Both the position numbers and the translations under genes were made by a program. From Gemmatimonadota bacterium (GTDB lineage: Bacteria > Gemmatimonadota > Gemmatimonadetes > Gemmatimonadales > Gemmatimonadaceae), in assembly GCA_003142495.1 (NCBI GenBank), contig PLMM01000391.1, forward strand, positions 1-7,448: a DNA stretch of 7,448 nt. Reading direction: 5' to 3'. Shown here one piece after another: positions 3,917 through 7,448 of this stretch; the stretch's first letter is position 1; the number at the start of each line of letters is the position of its first letter. The notes beneath the pieces were generated by a model that was given only the letters and a program-made list of their open reading frames with translations, was not told where the DNA came from and searched no databases.

Positions 3917-6621
3917 GATCGCAGCTGAAAGGTGAGGAAGTGAGCGAGCGGCTGGCGATCGCCGCGAAGGTAGACGCGCTCGCCGTGTGCGCCGCTGAGC
4001 ACGAGCTGGCCGCGACGGCGCTGGCGGGTGGAAGTCATGTCGTTGATGAGGACGTCGAGGGAGAGCATTTGCGCTGAGAGCGAGGATCGGGGAACTGTAA
4101 AGCGAAGCTCGTAGCCCCCGATGGTCTCGCGCGAGTCTGCCGTGAGTGGCGGCGCATCGTCGCCGCCGGAGATCATGCGAACGCGCGTGTAAGAGAAGTC
4201 GTTCTCGGGAATCGCAAGCCACGATGCGGGCTCGCGCCAACCCTCGCACCACAGATGCAGCTGCACGCCATCGCTATTGATGTCCGGGCTCTCGTTGTCG
4301 AGCCCCGGATCGGGCGCGATTGCAGCGCGAAAGGAGAGTGGTGCTTTCTGCACGTCGACGCGAATCTCGAGCTCGAGGGCGTCCGCATCGATGTCGACAC
4401 GGGCGCGCGGCTTGCCGGCGGCGGCCCAGCTGTCCTCCGACATGCGATAGCTCTGCTCACCAAGCTCGCGAGTGAACGGAAGCGCGTGAGGAGGCGGAGG
4501 AGCGTCGGTCTGTTGTTCGTGCAGCGGCGGATCCGCAGCTGCATCCCGAAAGCCCGTCAGGACAATCGTATCCACCGCGCCCGCGCGCTGGCGCGACAGG
4601 AAGGCTCCGTCGTCTCGCCATTCGTATTCCACGATCGGGCCCGCCTTCTCGGTGATGCGAACTCGTTTTTCGTTCATCGCGACATCGCGGATGGCGGAGG
4701 ACCAACCCCACACCATGCGCACGCGCCCGGCGCGACCCGTCATGCGCACGAGCACGAAGCGCTGATCGCCTGCCCCCGGCGCGCCAGGTGCGGAGGCGCT
4801 CCACCACTCGGATGCCGTGGAGGCACTGGCCCACGCGAGAGTGGCGCCCGAGCTCTCGTCGACGAGTCGCACGATCGCGCCCGCCTCGACGTCGGCGCGC
4901 CGTGAGTCTCGCGTGAACGAAAATCCATCTTCGAGCCCGCTGCCACCCTCCAGCGGATGATCAACCCACGCAGTTGGACCCTCCACGCGGACGCGCGCGT
5001 GCACGGGGAGCTCGACGCGCACCACATCGCTCGCGCTCCATCGTAGCTCGTCGAAGAGCGCGTGCGAAGTCACGGTCAGCGCGCGCTCGGCAATCACCGG
5101 CGGATCGTCCGAGATGCGCGCCCGCGCGCGCACGGTGCCGAGATCCGTTCGCTCATCGTAGGCGAGCAACGCTCCCGACTCTGCCGGCTGCGAGTGCCCA
5201 TTCACGAGCGGCGCGTTGTGCGCGAGCGTGCTCCGATACCAGTGCAGCGAGCGATCGACGTAGCTCCCGGTGCCCATGTCGTCGAGGATGCGGCGCGAGC
5301 CGTGCGCGAGCAAAAGGTTGAGACGATCGGGATGGCCGTGGCCGCCGCCGTGATGACCGTAGTCGAGCGCGACGTACACCTTTCCGCGCTGCCGGCGGAA
5401 CACCGCGATCCCCTGCCCCTTGAGCAGCGCAGAGGGCACGCTCTCGCGCGCGAGGCTCGGCAGCATCTCGCGAGCGAAGAGGAGCGAGCGCCACCCGAGA
5501 TCCGCGCGATTGAGCGCGCTCGCCGGCTCGTTGCGCTCGGACTCGGCGGCCGAGCGCCAGCGGCCGGTGTCGCGATGCGGAATGTCATCCGCGTAGAGCG
5601 CCGCGAGCGCGCCCGTAAGACGCGAGTCATCCGCGCGCGCGAGGCCGAGCTCGCACGACTCGGCGGTGCGCCACTGGCGCAGCGATGCGCCGTACTGCGA
5701 ATCGCGGCGCGCAGGGAACGTCAGATCGGGGAAGGCGGTGAGAAAGGGCGTCGAGAATCCCGCCTGGAAGCGCGCTCGCAGCTCGGCCGGAAGCTCGTAG
5801 CCCGCCACCTCGGCCATCGTCACGCCGTACCAGAGGCCGCGGTGCGAGAAGAGGTGGTAGTTCTCCCCCTCGTACCAGCTGCCGTCCGCGAGAAGCCCGA
5901 TGCTCAGCTGCGCGAGGAGTCCCGACCGCGAATGGATCGCGTGCTCTACGAGCGCGAGGTCGCCGAGCGAGCGGCCGGCGGCGAGGAGCGCGGCGTTGTT
6001 CCAGAGCTGGCGATTCGATTCGCCTTCGTCGTACGAGCGGATGAGCGCCGCGCTCGGCGCGACCACTCGCTCGCGAAAGTGTGCGGTTGAGCTCTCCCCG
6101 GCGTTTGCGTCGTCGAGAAGATCGGCGGCTATAACGAGCTGCAGCAGCCAAATCGATTCGAGATACGTGCTGAAGAACGGGCGCGAGGGGCCGAGCACGT
6201 TGTCGTCGAGTGGGTAGCGACTGTAGCGATCGGCGTACTCGTCGAGTGTGGCTCGCGTGAAGGCGGCCAGGCGCGGGGAGGAGCCGAGCGCGTGGAGCGC
6301 GGCGGCGTGTACAGCGCGCTCCGCGCGCCAGAGCTGCGCGAACATCAGCCACCAGCGATGGTGGCGCTCGCCCGTCTGCATCGCGTGGCAGGTGGGGCAG
6401 CGGTGCGCGTGCGGCGAGTAGGGGTCGAAGTCGAGCGGCGCGCCATCGGTTGGGCAGCGGCCGCCGTCGCGCGTGAGCATCGCCTTCTGGCCGGAGATCG
6501 CGGGCGCCTCGCGGAGCACGCGCTCCATGTCGGCGCGGAGCGAGGCGGTGAGTGGCGCGAGGGCGCCGGTGGCGATCGCCTGGCGCTCGGCGAGATCTCT
6601 TGAATTCAAGAGAATTGTCAC
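3913..6621 (-). CDS. Heparinase II/III-like polysaccharide lyase with C-terminal CBM9-like domain
   Basis: A 902-residue multidomain protein. Residues 51 to 80 hold a zinc-knuckle-like element (CPTD at 56, CPTC at 75 to 78). Residues about 90 to 390 look like an alpha/alpha toroid, with GENYHLFSHRGLWYG at 252 to 266. From about 395 comes the heparinase II/III beta-sandwich, with GHHGGGHGHPDRLNLLL at 422 to 438, DDMGTGSY at 447 to 454 and WYRSTLAHNAPLVNG at 461 to 475. Candidate catalytic or metal residues are Asn254, Tyr255, His256, His428, His430 and His468. A proline-rich linker near 707 to 714 leads to a beta-rich domain at about 725 to 902, containing DNESPDINSDGVQLHL, that resembles CBM9/DOMON-like carbohydrate-binding domains. 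By family, it would cleave uronic-acid polymers by beta-elimination. The GTG at 6621 overlaps the transporter stop by four bases. No signal peptide follows this start, nor the more upstream ATG at 6756, which is unusual for such a lyase. The substrate is unknown. Confidence 0.85.
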   Translation of the reverse strand: MTILLNSRDLAERQAIATGALAPLTASLRADMERVLREAPAISGQKAMLTRDGGRCPTDGAPLDFDPYSPHAHRCPTCHAMQTGERHHRWWLMFAQLWRAERAVHAAALHALGSSPRLAAFTRATLDEYADRYSRYPLDDNVLGPSRPFFSTYLESIWLLQLVIAADLLDDANAGESSTAHFRERVVAPSAALIRSYDEGESNRQLWNNAALLAAGRSLGDLALVEHAIHSRSGLLAQLSIGLLADGSWYEGENYHLFSHRGLWYGVTMAEVAGYELPAELRARFQAGFSTPFLTAFPDLTFPARRDSQYGASLRQWRTAESCELGLARADDSRLTGALAALYADDIPHRDTGRWRSAAESERNEPASALNRADLGWRSLLFAREMLPSLARESVPSALLKGQGIAVFRRQRGKVYVALDYGHHGGGHGHPDRLNLLLAHGSRRILDDMGTGSYVDRSLHWYRSTLAHNAPLVNGHSQPAESGALLAYDERTDLGTVRARARISDDPPVIAERALTVTSHALFDELRWSASDVVRVELPVHARVRVEGPTAWVDHPLEGGSGLEDGFSFTRDSRRADVEAGAIVRLVDESSGATLAWASASTASEWWSASAPGAPGAGDQRFVLVRMTGRAGRVRMVWGWSSAIRDVAMNEKRVRITEKAGPIVEYEWRDDGAFLSRQRAGAVDTIVLTGFRDAAADPPLHEQQTDAPPPPHALPFTRELGEQSYRMSEDSWAAAGKPRARVDIDADALELEIRVDVQKAPLSFRAAIAPDPGLDNESPDINSDGVQLHLWCEGWREPASWLAIPENDFSYTRVRMISGGDDAPPLTADSRETIGGYELRFTVPRSSLSAQMLSLDVLINDMTSTRQRRRGQLVLSGAHGERVYLRGDRQPLAHFLTFQLRS
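6596..6613. repeat. 18-base perfect palindrome just after the lyase start codon
   Basis: TCTCTTGAATTCAAGAGA is a perfect 18-base palindrome beginning eight bases inside the lyase coding sequence, after its GTG. It is AT-rich against a very GC-rich background. In mRNA it could fold as a seven-pair stem with an AATT loop next to the start codon. In DNA it could be a dimeric regulator's site. The palindrome is seen directly; any role is inferred, and low GC just after a start codon is also a common general feature. Confidence 0.4.
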
Positions 6622-7448
6622 GGTGCTCGCGGCGCGCCTGGCGGAGCGGAGCTGACGTACCACGATGCCAGCGTCGCGAGCTCGCCGCGCAGATCCATTG
6701 TCACGCCCTCGAGACGGCGCGAGGCGCCCTGCACGCCGCGCGCGTGGTAGATCCATGCGACGGGCATCCGCGCATCGAGCTCATTCTCCACGAGACTCCA
6801 GCGCGCGCGGGCGCTCGAGTCGGGCGCCGAGCGGGCGGCGGCGAGGAGCGTGTCGAGGCGCGGCTCGTGGAAGCCGGCGTAGTCGAGCGCGCTGCCGGCG
6901 AAGCGGGAATCGAACATGGCAGAGAGATACGACAGGGAGAGGTCGCCGGGAATGCCGGTGTAGAGCGCGTCGAAGCGGCGCGGCGTCGCGCGCGCCTCGG
7001 CGAGAAAGGAGGCGAGCTCGCGCTGCCGGATGTCGACGCGCACGCCGATCCGCGCGAGATCGGACTGGATGAGTTGCTCGGCCGCGTTGTCGGAGCTGCC
7101 GACGGTGAGGAGCTCGAGCGTGAGCGCGCGGCCAGCGCGGCGCCGGATGCCGGTGGCGGTGCGCGGCCAGCCAGCGGCGCCGAGCAGCGAGTCGGCGCGC
7201 GCGCTGTCGGGCGCGGCGACCATCGCGGAGGGTGTGGCAAAGGGATGCGTCGAGGGGATCGCGTTGGCGGACGGCTCGCCGTAGCCGTGCACGGCCACCG
7301 CGACGATGCGCTTGCGGTCGATCGCGAGCGAGAGCGCGCGCCGCACGCGCGCGTCGTCGAAGGGTTGCTTCGAGCTGTTGAACACGATGCCGTAGGACTG
7401 CAGCACCGGATAGTCGATCACGCGCAGCAGCGGGTCGCGCGCGACGAG
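6618..7448 (-). CDS. ABC-transporter solute-binding protein family 5, C-terminal part (partial)
   Basis: The frame stays open from the right edge, so the gene enters from outside the window and 276 C-terminal residues are visible; the apparent start at 7421 is only an internal GTG codon. The visible start DPLLRVIDYPVLQSYGIVFN, then PFDDARVRRALSLAIDRKRI and VHGYGEPSANAIPSTHPF, form the characteristic core of the SBP_bac_5 family (OppA/DppA/NikA type). A second lobe follows, with LTLELLTVGSSDNAAEQL, then IGVRVDIRQRE and FDALYTGIPGD. The protein would be periplasmic or a lipoprotein and would deliver an oligopeptide, oligosaccharide, metal chelate or similar ligand to an ABC importer; the ligand cannot be told. 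Its last bases overlap the lyase start (GTGA), so uptake and polymer cleavage may be linked. The chain ends in a Pro/Ala-rich tail (SSAPPGAPRAP). The permease and ATPase genes, if present, are not in this window. Confidence 0.88.
   Translation of the reverse strand, partial: LVARDPLLRVIDYPVLQSYGIVFNSSKQPFDDARVRRALSLAIDRKRIVAVAVHGYGEPSANAIPSTHPFATPSAMVAAPDSARADSLLGAAGWPRTATGIRRRAGRALTLELLTVGSSDNAAEQLIQSDLARIGVRVDIRQRELASFLAEARATPRRFDALYTGIPGDLSLSYLSAMFDSRFAGSALDYAGFHEPRLDTLLAAARSAPDSSARARWSLVENELDARMPVAWIYHARGVQGASRRLEGVTMDLRGELATLASWYVSSAPPGAPRAP

Noticed and set aside
5062..6090. A 342-codon plus-strand open frame opposite the lyase
   Set aside because: Long only because the codon bias of the lyase avoids stops in this antisense frame; the content is low-complexity Arg/Ala/Glu.

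Overview
The window is GC-rich and densely coding. Every gene I can support lies on the minus strand, so transcription runs right to left. The codon bias toward GC-ending codons, GTG starts, few Shine-Dalgarno motifs and start/stop overlaps fit a high-GC Gram-negative-type soil or sediment bacterium. Gemmatimonadota or a similar phylum would fit, but that is an impression rather than a measured result.

Layout in transcription order. (1) The C-terminal 276 residues of a family 5 extracellular solute-binding protein of the oligopeptide ABC importer type (7448 to 6618, cut by the window edge). (2) A 902-residue heparinase II/III-like polysaccharide lyase with a C-terminal CBM9/DOMON-like beta domain (6621 to 3913, GTG start). 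(3) TrmJ-type tRNA 2'-O-methyltransferase of the SpoU/TrmH family (3916 to 3161, GTG start). (4) A class III PLP aminotransferase of the glutamate-1-semialdehyde-aminomutase-like group (3129 to 1897). (5) An amidohydrolase_2 TIM-barrel metalloenzyme with all expected metal ligands (1904 to 1008). (6) A shorter amidohydrolase-like protein in which every expected metal ligand appears replaced (1011 to 262). After a 156-base gap comes (7) the first codons of an exported protein with a clear signal peptide and a poly-Gln start to the mature chain (105 to 1, cut by the edge).

The junctions are tight: GTGA overlap between 1 and 2, GTGA overlap between 2 and 3, a 31-base gap between 3 and 4, an 8-base overlap between 4 and 5, and an ATGA overlap between 5 and 6. 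Genes 1 to 6 therefore look like one translationally coupled operon. The gap before gene 7 carries a perfect inverted repeat matching the CRP-type pattern TGTGA-N6-TCACA, the best regulatory signal in the window.

Functionally, the first part suggests uptake and breakdown of a uronate-containing polymer, with a housekeeping tRNA methyltransferase embedded. The last three genes look like a small-molecule module: a PLP enzyme, an intact amidohydrolase and a metal-ligand-less partner. I do not recognise a named pathway for that module. It is the most likely place for something undescribed.
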